IMG/VR virus record: IMGVR_UViG_3300031787_000117
Location: 1-62,292 of that record
From: a virus
Strand: one strand, 5' to 3'
Length of the DNA stretch: 62,292 nucleotides
The position numbers and the translations under genes are program-made. A model generated the notes under the pieces. That model was not told the origin of the DNA. It saw only the letters and a program-made list of their open reading frames with translations, and did no database searches. Numbering within the stretch: position 1 is the first letter of the stretch; the number at the start of each line of letters is the position of its first letter. Below are positions 49,814 through 57,614 of the stretch, one piece after another.

Positions 49814-50644
49814 ATGACTTACCCAACGGTTGACAGCCCCTACGGGCTAAAGCCGGTCAATCTGATCGGCGGTCAGGTGTTCGCTGGTTCTACGCGCATG
49901 TACAACATTACTTACGCGTACGCCACCGACATCTTCTACGGTGACTTCGTCGCCCTCGTGCGCGGCAACCTGGAGCGTATTAGCGTTAGCACCGGTACTG
50001 CCGGTACTCTCGTTGGTATCTTCCTTGGCTGCTCGTACACCAACCCGACCACCAAACAGAAGCAGTTCTCGCAATACTGGCCCGCTTCCACGGCGGCTGG
50101 TGATGCGGTTGCTTATGTTTGCGACGATCCGGATACGGTGTTCCAAGCGGCTGTTTGCTCGGCTACTACGGTAATGGCTTCTGGTGCTCGTGCGATGATT
50201 GGTCAGAATCTGGCCTGCATCAACAACACCGGCAATTCCAACACCGGCAATAGCAAAAACGCCCTGCTTGCTCCGACTGCAACTCCTGCCACGACTGCGG
50301 CTCTGCCCATTCGTGTTCTGGGTCTGGTGCAAGAAACCGCAGTTTCGCTGGGTACCGCAACGTTCACCAGTATCGCCACTGAAACTATCACCTGCTCGGC
50401 ACTGCCGTTTGCCCTGCCGGTTGGTACGGACGTTGGCTCGCTGGCGTCGAACGGTCAGTACATCCCCAGTGGATCGTTCGTGGCAACTGCCGCGAGTGCT
50501 GGTGCAACTACGGTTGTTCTGAATCAGGCCCCCGTCGCGGCGTTTGGTGCCAGTGCAACGCTGGTATTTACTCAGTACCCTGAGCTTCTGGTTAAGCTCA
50601 ACTTTGGTCAGCATGAGTATTACGCTGCCACTGCTACGGCCTAA
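49814..50644 (+). CDS. Head decoration-type protein
   Basis: 276 residues. The start TYPTVDSPYGLKPVNLIGGQ, then FAGSTRMYNITYAYATDIFY, is a familiar signature of a beta-rich protein encoded before the capsid gene in related phages. The body is Ala/Thr-rich beta structure (ATVMASGARAMIG, TATFTSIATETITCSALPF), ending in LLVKLNFGQHEYY. Likely a capsid-surface stabiliser. A strong AGGAG lies before the start. Confidence 0.65.
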   Translation: MTYPTVDSPYGLKPVNLIGGQVFAGSTRMYNITYAYATDIFYGDFVALVRGNLERISVSTGTAGTLVGIFLGCSYTNPTTKQKQFSQYWPASTAAGDAVAYVCDDPDTVFQAAVCSATTVMASGARAMIGQNLACINNTGNSNTGNSKNALLAPTATPATTAALPIRVLGLVQETAVSLGTATFTSIATETITCSALPFALPVGTDVGSLASNGQYIPSGSFVATAASAGATTVVLNQAPVAAFGASATLVFTQYPELLVKLNFGQHEYYAATATA

Positions 50645-50656
50645 AGGAGTTAACAA

Positions 50657-51568
50657 ATGGCTATTTCACGCGCACAACTACTGAAAGAACTCCTGCCAGG
50701 GCTTAATGCACTGTTCGGTCTGGAGTACAAACGGTACGGTGAAGAACACAAGGAAATCTACGAAACCGAGACTTCCGAGCGTTCGTTTGAAGAGGAAACC
50801 AAGCTGTCTGGCTTCTCTGCCGCTCCTGTCAAAAACGAGGGTTCGGCAATTGCGTATGACAATGCGCAAGAAGCATGGACGGCGCGGTACAACCACGAAA
50901 CGATTGCAATGGGTTTCTCCATCACTGAAGAGGCGATGGAAGACAACCTGTATGACAGTCTGTCTTCGCGGTATACCAAGGCCCTTGCTCGTGCCATGGC
51001 GTACACCAAGCAGGTCAAAGGTGCATCGATTCTGAACAACGGGTTTAACGGTGCGGTCACGTACGGTGACGGCCAGCCCCTGTTCTCGACGGCGCATCCG
51101 CTTGTGTCTGGTGGTACCAACAGCAATCGCCCCGCAACCGGCGCTGATCTGAACGAAACCTCGCTTGAGGCGGCAGTTATTCAGATCGCTGGCTGGACGG
51201 ATGAGCGTGGTCTGCTGATCGCCGCCAAGCCCCGGAAACTCATTGTTCCCCCGGCGCTTATGTTCGTTGCAACCCGACTGCTTGAGACGGAACTCCGTGT
51301 CGGCACGGCGGATAACGACATCAACGCGCTTAAGAACAACGGTTCAATTCCGGAAGGCTATCGTGTCAATCACTACCTGACTGATACGAATGCTTGGTTC
51401 TTGATCACGGACGTGCCTAATGGACTGAAGCACTTTGTCCGTACGCCTATCCAGAACTCGATGGATGCTGACTTCGATACTGGTAATGCTCGTTACAAGA
51501 GTCGCGAGCGTTACTCGTTCGGCGCGTCAGATCCGTTGGGTGTTTATGGATCTCCAGGCGCAAGCTAA
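50657..51568 (+). CDS. Major capsid protein (HK97-type by inference)
   Basis: 303 residues, preceded by AAAGGAG. Features expected of a capsid: an N-terminal helix (SRAQLLKELLPGLNALFG), the acidic strand KRYGEEHKEIYETETSERSF resembling an E-loop, MGFSITEEAMEDNLYDSLSS, DGQPLFSTAHPL and a beta C terminus (RYKSRERYSFGASDPLG). Its position after scaffold and decoration genes and the strong ribosome-binding site fit the major head subunit. Fold named by inference. A terminator follows at once. Confidence 0.85.
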   Translation: MAISRAQLLKELLPGLNALFGLEYKRYGEEHKEIYETETSERSFEEETKLSGFSAAPVKNEGSAIAYDNAQEAWTARYNHETIAMGFSITEEAMEDNLYDSLSSRYTKALARAMAYTKQVKGASILNNGFNGAVTYGDGQPLFSTAHPLVSGGTNSNRPATGADLNETSLEAAVIQIAGWTDERGLLIAAKPRKLIVPPALMFVATRLLETELRVGTADNDINALKNNGSIPEGYRVNHYLTDTNAWFLITDVPNGLKHFVRTPIQNSMDADFDTGNARYKSRERYSFGASDPLGVYGSPGAS

Positions 51569-51580
51569 GCAGTAGATTAG

Positions 51581-51607
51581 GAAAGGGGCTTCGGCCCCTT
51601 TTCTTTT
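51581..51607 (+). terminator. Rho-independent terminator after the capsid gene
   Basis: GAAAGGGGC (51581-51589) and GCCCCTTTTC (51594-51603) around a TTCG loop, followed by TTTT. It probably limits read-through from the highly expressed capsid gene. Same UUCG loop type as the minus-strand hairpins. Confidence 0.85.
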
Positions 51608-51647
51608 GTTTATGAGTATGGTACAAAGAGTTATTCCGGGGTCATCC

Positions 51648-51692
51648 CGCGTATTAGACAGTCCCGGCTGACAACATGCAGACTAATACGCG
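51648..51692 (+). promoter_or_regulatory. Inverted repeat between capsid terminator and next gene
   Basis: CGCGTATTAG (51648-51657) pairs perfectly with CTAATACGCG (51683-51692) across 25 bases, 22 bases before the next start. It could be a leader hairpin or a binding site. No clear -35/-10 pair was found beside it. Confidence 0.55.
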
Positions 51693-51713
51693 CTACTCGC
51701 ATGTGAGGGTTAA

Positions 51714-52244
51714 ATGGCTAACACCACTTTCTCCGGGCCAGTTCGGTCACAGAACGGCTTTCAAACTGTTTCAATTGATTCCACTACCGGCGCTGTTACT
51801 GCTGCTGCAGTATCACTGGGCGTTTCCGGTATTGTTGCCACGCCTGTAGCACTAGCTGATGGTAATGCGTCGCTGACTGCTGCTACGAATGGCGGCGGTG
51901 TAATTAACATCGTTCCTAACGGAACCCAAGACAACACCTACACTCTCCCTGCTCCAGTTGCTGGTCAATCGTTTACGTTTGTGTACGGTGGCGGCGCAGC
52001 GGATGCTACGGATTTCATCATCAACACTGGGTCGAACACCAACTACTTTATTGGTGGCGTCGCTTTCCATGACACGGATGATGGTGCGGCGTCTGTAGTA
52101 TTTTCAGACGGCAACTCAAACTCGAAGTTGCAGGTTAATGTCCCGGCAGCAGCGCAGATTACGGTTATCGCTAAAGACGGTACGAACTGGCAAGTTTGGG
52201 GAACTGTTGTTGGTGCCACTGCCCCGACCTTTGCTGACCAGTAA
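51714..52244 (+). CDS. Beta-rich virion protein (176 residues)
   Basis: GAGGG precedes the start. The product is Gly/Ala/Thr/Val-rich with beta segments (FTFVYGGGAADATDFIIN, VVFSDGNSNSKLQVNVP, ITVIAKDGTNWQVWGTV), typical of small decoration or neck-surface proteins. The final GTNWQVWGT motif is common in phage surface proteins. No catalytic residues. Function inferred from context. Confidence 0.6.
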   Translation: MANTTFSGPVRSQNGFQTVSIDSTTGAVTAAAVSLGVSGIVATPVALADGNASLTAATNGGGVINIVPNGTQDNTYTLPAPVAGQSFTFVYGGGAADATDFIINTGSNTNYFIGGVAFHDTDDGAASVVFSDGNSNSKLQVNVPAAAQITVIAKDGTNWQVWGTVVGATAPTFADQ

Positions 52245-52256
52245 TAGGGGGCCGAC

Positions 52257-52850
52257 ATGGCGACCCAGCAATATGATGTATGGTCCGTAACGCCTAAAGC
52301 GGATGCGGACTTTTATGTGGTGTCTGTAACGCCAGCAGGTGCTGGGGCGTTGGGACTTGTTGCTACCACGCCGGGGATTAATGGTTACGGATACAAAGTA
52401 TCCATTACCTCGGTAGCAGACGAAACTGCTAAAAACTTCACCATCACCGGCATTCCCGTTGGGTCAACCACGGCGGTGACAGAAGTAGTGGCGGGCGGCA
52501 ACAATACAACCGTTTACTCTACCAATTACTTTGCAAGCGTCAGCAGCATCTCAGTCAGTGCTGCTACAGCAGGTGCAATTACGGTGGGATATGGCGGTTC
52601 ACTTGCGCTCCCCCGGTGCCGAATCAAAGGTCTGTATTACATTGGCGCAACTAATGCTGGCAACATTTCTATTAGTGATGCTAGCGCTGGGCCGACTCCA
52701 CCCCGTTTGTACATGGATACCCCTGGGTCAGTCACTGCGGCTAACAGCCTATACATGGCAGCAGAAGGTATTTTGGTGGGTCAGGCACAAAGCGGTTACG
52801 CTGTTGTAACGCTAACTGAAGTTACTAAAGTCACTTTAATCTGCGGCTAA
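52257..52850 (+). CDS. Beta-rich virion protein (197 residues)
   Basis: Twelve bases after the previous gene. Beta structure again: SVTPKADADFYVVSVTPAG, YGYKVSITSVADETAKNF, GNISISDASAGPTPPRLYMD, YAVVTLTEVTKVTLICG. Probably a small capsid or tail-surface protein; the two beta proteins may form a pair. No family name can be given. Confidence 0.58.
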   Translation: MATQQYDVWSVTPKADADFYVVSVTPAGAGALGLVATTPGINGYGYKVSITSVADETAKNFTITGIPVGSTTAVTEVVAGGNNTTVYSTNYFASVSSISVSAATAGAITVGYGGSLALPRCRIKGLYYIGATNAGNISISDASAGPTPPRLYMDTPGSVTAANSLYMAAEGILVGQAQSGYAVVTLTEVTKVTLICG

Positions 52851-52852
52851 TC

Positions 52853-53113
52853 ATGGCAAAGACCCCGGCGTGGCAACGCAAAGAAGGCAAAAATCCCTCT
52901 GGTGGTTTGAATGCCAAAGGACGAGCTTCTTACAATGCAGCCAATCCGGGGAAGCCGGGGTTAAAGCCTCCCGCCCCGAATCCGAAGACCGAAAAAGACG
53001 CGAAGCGGAGGAAATCTTTTTGCGCGAGGATGAGCGGGATGCCTGGGCCAATGAAGGATGAAAAAGGACGACCGACCCGCAAGGCGCTGTCGCTTAAAGC
53101 ATGGAACTGCTAG
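52853..53113 (+). CDS. DUF6321-type small basic protein
   Basis: 86 residues. The N terminus KTPAWQRKEGKNPSGGLNAK and the C terminus KRRKSFCARMSGMPGPMKDE with KGRPTRKALSLKAWNC match the DUF6321 pattern, found in many phages of aquatic bacteria. Highly basic, so it may be packaged with DNA or bind nucleic acid. Its last 13 bases overlap the next gene, and its WNC ending is echoed by a 27-residue peptide after that gene. Confidence 0.72.
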   Translation: MAKTPAWQRKEGKNPSGGLNAKGRASYNAANPGKPGLKPPAPNPKTEKDAKRRKSFCARMSGMPGPMKDEKGRPTRKALSLKAWNC

Positions 53114-53511
53114 TTTGTACCCGGTGCAAGCAAAGCAAACCGGCCACACCGGAAGCGTTTCCGCTGCATAACAAGAAACGCAACGGGTTAGATTCATGGT
53201 GTAGAGCTTGCCGTGCTCAGTATCGCAACGAGATTTGTCGGGGCCAGTACCGCGCTGTAATTTCAGATGAACAGCTTAAGCAGATTAAGCAAGAGGTTAC
53301 AGAGTGCGTAATTTGCGGAGTGTCGGAGAAATTAGTTGTAGATCATGATCATGTCACTGGACAAGTGCGGGGCATGTTGTGCAATCATTGTAATCGAGGT
53401 CTTGGGCACTTCCGAGACGATCCAGAGTTGTTGGAATTTGCACGGATGTATCTGTTAGCATCAAATGACGATCCGCAATGGGCGGCTTATCAAGAGGTAA
53501 CGCAGGCATGA
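53101..53511 (+). CDS. Endonuclease VII-like HNH nuclease
   Basis: 136 residues. Zinc pairs Cys6/Cys9 and Cys34/Cys37, then Cys69/Cys72 and Cys94/Cys97 around VVDHDHVTGQVRGMLCNHCN, the signature of recombination endonuclease VII and related free-standing homing nucleases. Catalysis needs the His/Asn set (DHDH at 81-84 and Asn98). It starts inside the end of the previous gene and is bracketed by a duplicated -WNC coding end, suggesting insertion by homing. It could also act as a resolvase during packaging. Confidence 0.8.
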   Translation: MELLVCTRCKQSKPATPEAFPLHNKKRNGLDSWCRACRAQYRNEICRGQYRAVISDEQLKQIKQEVTECVICGVSEKLVVDHDHVTGQVRGMLCNHCNRGLGHFRDDPELLEFARMYLLASNDDPQWAAYQEVTQA

Positions 53512-53591
53512 AGAAGAAACTGACTTCAGCCAAGACAGCGAAAGATCCCAACAGCCGGATTAACAAATCCTTGAGAGCATGGAATTGTTGA
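53508..53591 (+). CDS. 27-residue basic peptide ending in RAWNC
   Basis: ATG overlaps the nuclease stop (ATGA) and the TGA is one base before the next ATG. The peptide KKKLTSAKTAKDPNSRINKS followed by LRAWNC is very basic and its end mirrors LKAWNC of the DUF6321 protein. It may be a remnant copy of that C terminus displaced by the nuclease gene, or a short packaged peptide. Confidence 0.45.
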   Translation: MKKKLTSAKTAKDPNSRINKSLRAWNC

Positions 53592-53592
53592 A

Positions 53593-53784
53593 ATGACTGA
53601 GACGACGCACGAAACAGGGAAGATGATTCTCGATGCTTTGTCAGTGGTGACAGTCATTGGGACACTAGTAGATATGCTTCCCTCAATAGCCGCCGTATTT
53701 ACGATTGTTTGGACTGGTATTCGTATTTGGGAAACCAATACTGTTCAGAGAATCTTAAAACGGAAGAAAGACGATGCCGAGTAA
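53593..53784 (+). CDS. Small holin-like membrane protein
   Basis: 63 residues. Hydrophobic stretch from LDALSVVTVIGTLVDMLP through SIAAVFTIVWTGIRIWET, readable as two short TM helices, then a basic tail (RILKRKKDDAE). Class II holins of T7-like phages have this size and layout. With the 1139 and 1614 genes the phage would have several candidate holins; this one lies in the head region. Confidence 0.55.
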   Translation: MTETTHETGKMILDALSVVTVIGTLVDMLPSIAAVFTIVWTGIRIWETNTVQRILKRKKDDAE

Positions 53785-54262
53785 AACGTCAAAGCAGCAC
53801 AATTTCATGGCTGCTGTGGCAAACAATCCCGCCTTCGCCAAGCGCGTGGGTGTTCCTGCGTCCGTTGGACGTGAGTTCATGCAGGCCGACAAAGGCCGTA
53901 AATTCAACGAAGGTGGTGACATGAAAGAATCTAAAGCCATGGTTGGCAAAGAGATTGCCTTTATGAAGAAAAAAGGCGCTCCGAGGTCCATGATCAAACA
54001 TGAAATGGCCGAGGCCAAAGGTATGAAGCGTGGCGGTTACGCCAGCGGCGGTATGCCCATGGTTGAAAAAGACGGTAAAAAAGTTCCGGCGTTTGCTGCC
54101 GATGGCGTTGGCAAGATGAAGCATGGCGGCATTGCTAAGAAGATGATGGGCGGCGGTATGGCGTATTCGTCTGGTGGTTACACTCGTGCGGCTGATGGTA
54201 TTGCCAAGAAAGGTAAGACTAAAGGTGCGCAAGTCAAAATGATGCGCGGTGGAGCATGCTGA
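53774..54262 (+). CDS. Basic Gly-rich protein, ADGIAKKGKTKG tail (family member 1)
   Basis: 162 residues. The N terminus KTSKQHNFMAAVANNPAFAK and the segment GREFMQADKGRKFNEGG are typical of a short basic protein known from environmental phages. Several GGxxxGG hairpins follow (RGGYASGGMPM, KMMGGGMAYSSGG), then TRAADGIAKKGKTKGAQ and a Met/Gly end. Strongly basic, so probably DNA-associated or a virion filler. First of four neighbours with the same tail motif. Confidence 0.62.
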   Translation: MPSKTSKQHNFMAAVANNPAFAKRVGVPASVGREFMQADKGRKFNEGGDMKESKAMVGKEIAFMKKKGAPRSMIKHEMAEAKGMKRGGYASGGMPMVEKDGKKVPAFAADGVGKMKHGGIAKKMMGGGMAYSSGGYTRAADGIAKKGKTKGAQVKMMRGGAC

Positions 54263-54263
54263 A

Positions 54264-54653
54264 ATGAAAAAACGCAAATTCGCCGTGGGCGGTGACGTTC
54301 CGTATATGCCGGATCCTGGTTTCCCCATGCCACCACAGGATCCCGGTTTCCCTGCGCCGATTACGCCGCCGCCTGGGCGCCGAAGACCCAATATGGGTGG
54401 CGGAGATAACACGGCATATGGAGGTTTGGCTCAAGTTGGCGCAGGCGCAAAAACAGTCGGCTCCGCATTAGATGACATTTCAGATCGTCTTGGTGGCGGC
54501 ATGAAAGGAATTGCTGGAGCGCCGTCGCCAGGAATGACAATGAAAAAAGGCGGCAAAGTTAAAGGTTATGCTAAAGGCGGAGTAGTAGGTGCGGCGTCAA
54601 AACGTGCTGACGGTGTAGCGCAACGTGGCAAAACCCGTGGTCGATTTATTTAA
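54264..54653 (+). CDS. Basic Gly/Pro-rich protein, RADGVAQRGKTRGRFI tail (family member 2)
   Basis: ATG 54264, two bases after the previous stop, is preferred over GTG 54249. 129 residues. An N-terminal KKRKFAVGGDVPYMPDPGFP, a Pro-rich stretch, GSALDDISDRLGGGMKGIAG, then MKKGGKVKGYAKGGVVGAAS and the shared tail KRADGVAQRGKTRGRFI. Mostly disordered, basic at the end. Function unknown. Confidence 0.6.
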   Translation: MKKRKFAVGGDVPYMPDPGFPMPPQDPGFPAPITPPPGRRRPNMGGGDNTAYGGLAQVGAGAKTVGSALDDISDRLGGGMKGIAGAPSPGMTMKKGGKVKGYAKGGVVGAASKRADGVAQRGKTRGRFI

Positions 54654-54663
54654 AGAGTAAGTC

Positions 54664-54984
54664 ATGTCAAAAAAACGCGCCCAATCCAGTATGCCGCTTT
54701 TGCCGGTAATGCCAGATGAATTTCAGCGTGGCCCTGAAGCCGGTCCTGAAGTGCGCAACCCGCCTTTGAATCCAGCGGAAATGACGCCTAGTCCTGCTCA
54801 AGCTGCTCGTATGAAACAACAGGTTGAGGAAGATCGTAAGCAGCGTGAGATGGATAAGGCTTATGAAGATTCTAAGCGTCAGTCTATGAAACGTGGGTAT
54901 GCATCTGGCGGGGTAGTCAGCTCTGCGTCTAAGCGCGCAGACGGTATTGCTCAACGGGGCAAAACAAAATGCCGAATCGTGTAA
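54664..54984 (+). CDS. Basic protein, RADGIAQRGKTKCRIV tail (family member 3)
   Basis: 106 residues. A Pro-rich N terminus, a charged coiled-coil segment (RMKQQVEEDRKQREMDKAYE), then MKRGYASGGVVSSASKRADG and IAQRGKTKCRIV. The tail matches member 2 in 14 of 17 positions. The gene overlaps the next by 16 bases. Function unknown. Confidence 0.6.
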   Translation: MSKKRAQSSMPLLPVMPDEFQRGPEAGPEVRNPPLNPAEMTPSPAQAARMKQQVEEDRKQREMDKAYEDSKRQSMKRGYASGGVVSSASKRADGIAQRGKTKCRIV

Positions 54985-55454
54985 AAAAATTTCAACAAGG
55001 CGGCGAAACTGAAGAAGATCGTCGTCTACAAGATCTTGAAGACCGAGTAATGGGTCGTTCTCGTCCGTATAAACGGGGCGAAAGAATGATGCGTTTGCTA
55101 GATCCTACAATGGACCCCATTACCGGCGAACGTAATGTTGCTAAATATGCAAGGCAGAAGATTGCCAATATCTTTCCTGGTGCAACATTAGATCGAGGGG
55201 TGTCAGGAGAAAATGCCCTAATGAATTTAATGCGAGAGGCAAATCGGGTTAGCAAGGCTTATCACGGGCAAGATTATCTAAAAGAGCTGCAAAACCGTGT
55301 CATGCAAGCCGGGACAAGTCGAGTAGATCGAGGCGTTCCTTATGATCCAAAGGCTGTAAAATTTTCAGAAGAGTCGGAATACAAAAAAGGCGGCAAAGTT
55401 ACACGCGGTGATGGTATAGCGCAACGCGGCAAAACCAGGGGGCGAATTATATGA
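54969..55454 (+). CDS. Basic protein, GDGIAQRGKTRGRII tail (family member 4)
   Basis: 161 residues. The body is helical and charged (RRLQDLEDRVMGRSRPYKRG, ANIFPGATLDRGVSGENALM, YHGQDYLKELQNRVMQAG). The C terminus is YKKGGKVTRGDGIAQRGKTR plus GRII. Only the last ~25 residues resemble the neighbours, so the tail is a portable module rather than the whole gene being duplicated. Confidence 0.6.
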   Translation: MPNRVKKFQQGGETEEDRRLQDLEDRVMGRSRPYKRGERMMRLLDPTMDPITGERNVAKYARQKIANIFPGATLDRGVSGENALMNLMREANRVSKAYHGQDYLKELQNRVMQAGTSRVDRGVPYDPKAVKFSEESEYKKGGKVTRGDGIAQRGKTRGRII

Positions 55455-55726
55455 TGGCTTCACGCGGGATGGGTGCCATCAACCCATCTAAAATGCCCGG
55501 CCCCAAGCGTAAACAGCGTCGGGATGACACCGCCTTCTACGAATATGCAGAGGGCGGCAAAGTCAATGAGGCGGGTAACTACACCAAGCCCGGTATGCGT
55601 AAAGCTTTGTTTAACCGTATCAAAGGGCAGGCAACGCAAGGAACTGCGGCGGGTCAGTGGAGCGCGAGAAAAGCGCAACTATTAGCAAAGAAATACAAGG
55701 AACAGGGTGGGGGGTATAAAGATTGA
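55451..55726 (+). CDS. Small basic protein, QWSARKAQxLAKxYK motif
   Basis: 91 residues. The C-terminal 45 residues (NYTKPGMRKALFNRIKGQ, GQWSARKAQLLAKKYKEQGG) are a signature I know from cyanophage-type myoviruses and aquatic podoviruses (DUF5872-like). The N terminus is basic (GPKRKQRRDD). Four-base overlaps at both ends tie it to the neighbours. Function unknown; basic composition suggests nucleic-acid contact. Confidence 0.65.
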   Translation: MMASRGMGAINPSKMPGPKRKQRRDDTAFYEYAEGGKVNEAGNYTKPGMRKALFNRIKGQATQGTAAGQWSARKAQLLAKKYKEQGGGYKD

Positions 55727-55956
55727 AGTCTCCTCAACAATCGCTTAAGGATTGGACCCAACAACGTTGGACAACTAAATCCGGTAAACCGTCATCTAAG
55801 ACGGGTGAGCGATATTTGCCAGAGGCAGCAATTAAGTCTTTGTCCCCTGCAGAGTATGCAGCAACGACGCGAGCAAAACGAGCAGGTAAAGCCAAAGGCA
55901 AACAGTTTGTGCCGCAGCCAAAAGGCATAGCCAAGAAAACGGCAGGATTCAGATGA
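55723..55956 (+). CDS. Small basic protein, SLKDWTQQRW motif (77 residues)
   Basis: SPQQSLKDWTQQRWTTKSGK, KTGERYLPEAAIKSLSPAEY, ATTRAKRAGKAKGKQFVPQP. This sequence type recurs nearly unchanged in aquatic phages and is usually found beside the QWSARKAQ protein, as here. Very basic with no membrane segment. Function unknown. Confidence 0.65.
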   Translation: MKSPQQSLKDWTQQRWTTKSGKPSSKTGERYLPEAAIKSLSPAEYAATTRAKRAGKAKGKQFVPQPKGIAKKTAGFR

Positions 55957-56891
55957 CCACTTCTGGCACCACAGCGTTTGATCTAGACTTCACAGAAATT
56001 GCTGAAGAAGCCTGGGAGATTGCTGGCCGCGAAATGCGCTCAGGCTATGACCTGAAAACAGCGCGCCGTTCAATGAACTTGTTAACGATTGAATGGCAAA
56101 ACCGCGGCATTAACATGTGGACAATTGAGCCTGGGATCATCACGTTGACCGCAGGTTTGAGCACATACGCATTGCCCACTGACACCATCGACTTGCTTGA
56201 GCACGTTATCCGTACTGGTCAAAACACGGCATCCACCCAGGCTGATTTAAATATCACGCGGATTAGTGTTTCAACGTACGCCACAATTCCTAATAAGCTA
56301 GCGCAAGGACGGCCTATTCAGGTTTTGGTAAACAGATTGTCAGGTGCGGTATCTCCTACGTCATCTGTAGTTGATATTGTGGGTGGCATTAACTCTAGTG
56401 TCACTTCTATTCCTTTAAATACCGTAGTGGGCCTCCCAGGCTATGGTTTTATTAGGATCGGATCAGAAGACATTTTTTATCAATACATTAGTGGCAACAC
56501 ACTGATGGGCGTGGCGCGCGGGCAGAACAACACAGTAGCAGCGTCACATGCAGATCAGTCACCGGTCTCAAACCCAAACCTTCCGTCTGTAACGGTTTGG
56601 TTAGTGCCAGATAACACACAGACGTATCAGTTTGTTTATTGGCGACTACGCAGAATCCAAGATGCTGGATCAGGAGTTCAGACTGGCGATATGAACTTTA
56701 GGTTCTTGCCGGCGTTGACATCAGGATTGGCGTATCGAATTGCGACCAAAGTTCCTGAACTATCTAGTCGCGTTGAGATGTTAAAAGCTCAATACGACGA
56801 GCAATTTAATTTGGCTGCAGGGGAAGATCGAGAGAAGGCCGCGGTACGTTTTGTACCTCGTCGGTACTATCTTGGCAGCAGTGGTGCGTAA
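55953..56891 (+). CDS. Head-tail adaptor / tail accessory protein
   Basis: 312 residues. N-terminal helices (IAEEAWEIAGREMRSGYDLK, RRSMNLLTIEWQNRGINMWT) and strands (GLSTYALPTDTIDLLEHVI) are typical of the adaptor that docks under the portal in P22- and T7-like phages. Residues about 135-205 form a beta insertion (IPLNTVVGLPGYGFIRIGS, GNTLMGVARGQNNT). The end (FLPALTSGLAYRIATKVPEL and KAQYDEQFNLA) resumes the helical core. Forms the top of the tail hub by inference. Confidence 0.72.
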   Translation: MTTSGTTAFDLDFTEIAEEAWEIAGREMRSGYDLKTARRSMNLLTIEWQNRGINMWTIEPGIITLTAGLSTYALPTDTIDLLEHVIRTGQNTASTQADLNITRISVSTYATIPNKLAQGRPIQVLVNRLSGAVSPTSSVVDIVGGINSSVTSIPLNTVVGLPGYGFIRIGSEDIFYQYISGNTLMGVARGQNNTVAASHADQSPVSNPNLPSVTVWLVPDNTQTYQFVYWRLRRIQDAGSGVQTGDMNFRFLPALTSGLAYRIATKVPELSSRVEMLKAQYDEQFNLAAGEDREKAAVRFVPRRYYLGSSGA

Positions 56892-57277
56892 TGGGTAACA
56901 GATTTGCCAGTGGCAAAATTGCCATTGCAATGTGTGATCGGTGTGGATTTCGATATCGTCTGCGAGATCTACAGAAGCTGATCATTAAGACCAAACAAGT
57001 TAACTTGTTGGTATGTCACGAATGTTGGGATCCGGATCACCCTCAACTTCAGCTTGGAATGTACCCAGTTGATGATCCCCAGGCGCTGAGGAATCCAAGA
57101 CGAGATACAACGTACGTTACGTCTGGAACTTTGGCTGACGGTAATTTGGGTTTAGGTAGTAGGCAGATTCAGTGGGGCTGGAATCCAGTAGGTGGTTCAA
57201 GTGGATTTGATGCGCCGCTTACGCCAAATGACTTGGTTGCAGTAGGCCAAGTTGGTACAGTAACGGTAACGACTTAG
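56891..57277 (+). CDS. Zinc-finger-containing virion protein
   Basis: Overlaps the upstream gene by one base (TAATG). 128 residues. A zinc finger with CDRCGFRYRLRDLQ and LLVCHECWDPDHPQ (two CxxC pairs) is followed by QLGMYPVDDPQALRNPR and a Gly/Thr beta tail. Proteins with this pattern sit between tail-adaptor genes in many environmental podoviruses. Probably a small virion component. Function unknown. Confidence 0.65.
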   Translation: MGNRFASGKIAIAMCDRCGFRYRLRDLQKLIIKTKQVNLLVCHECWDPDHPQLQLGMYPVDDPQALRNPRRDTTYVTSGTLADGNLGLGSRQIQWGWNPVGGSSGFDAPLTPNDLVAVGQVGTVTVTT

Positions 57278-57285
57278 GAGTCATT

Positions 57286-57465
57286 ATGGACGCAAAGAAA
57301 GCAGTGCATAAGCATGAAAAAGCTATGCACCCTGGCAAGCCGCTGACAAAGTTTGCCAAAGGCGGTAAAACCAATCTGCAGATGCGTGAGCTTGGCAGGA
57401 ATCTAGCCAAGGTTGCCAATCAGAAGAAATCGTCTTTCACCTATCGTAAGTCGGGTGCAAAATGA
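57286..57465 (+). CDS. 59-residue basic peptide
   Basis: Strong TAGGAG seven bases before the ATG. The sequence AKKAVHKHEKAMHPGKPLTK, FAKGGKTNLQMRELGRNLAK and a basic end contains the KGG hairpin found in the tail-motif proteins at 53774-55454. It ends in an ATGA overlap. Helical and DNA-binding by composition. Function unknown. Confidence 0.6.
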   Translation: MDAKKAVHKHEKAMHPGKPLTKFAKGGKTNLQMRELGRNLAKVANQKKSSFTYRKSGAK

Positions 57466-57614
57466 AAAAGGATTCTAATCAGCCCAAGCCGGCTCCTAAA
57501 GTAGACCTGAAGAACAGCGGTTATCCTGAGAAAAACGTTAAAACCACGGGCATCAAAATCCGTGGAACTGGTGCGGCAACTAAAGGTGTTATGGCTCGCG
57601 GCCCGATGGCATGA
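57462..57614 (+). CDS. 50-residue peptide ending TGIKIRGTGAATKG...RGPMA
   Basis: Coupled to both neighbours by ATGA junctions. N-terminal KKDSNQPKPAPKVDLKNSGY is charged and Pro-rich; the end KTTGIKIRGTGAATKGVMAR plus GPMA is a motif recurrent in aquatic T7-like phages next to tail genes. Its conservation suggests a structural role, but the function is unknown. Confidence 0.65.
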   Translation: MKKDSNQPKPAPKVDLKNSGYPEKNVKTTGIKIRGTGAATKGVMARGPMA

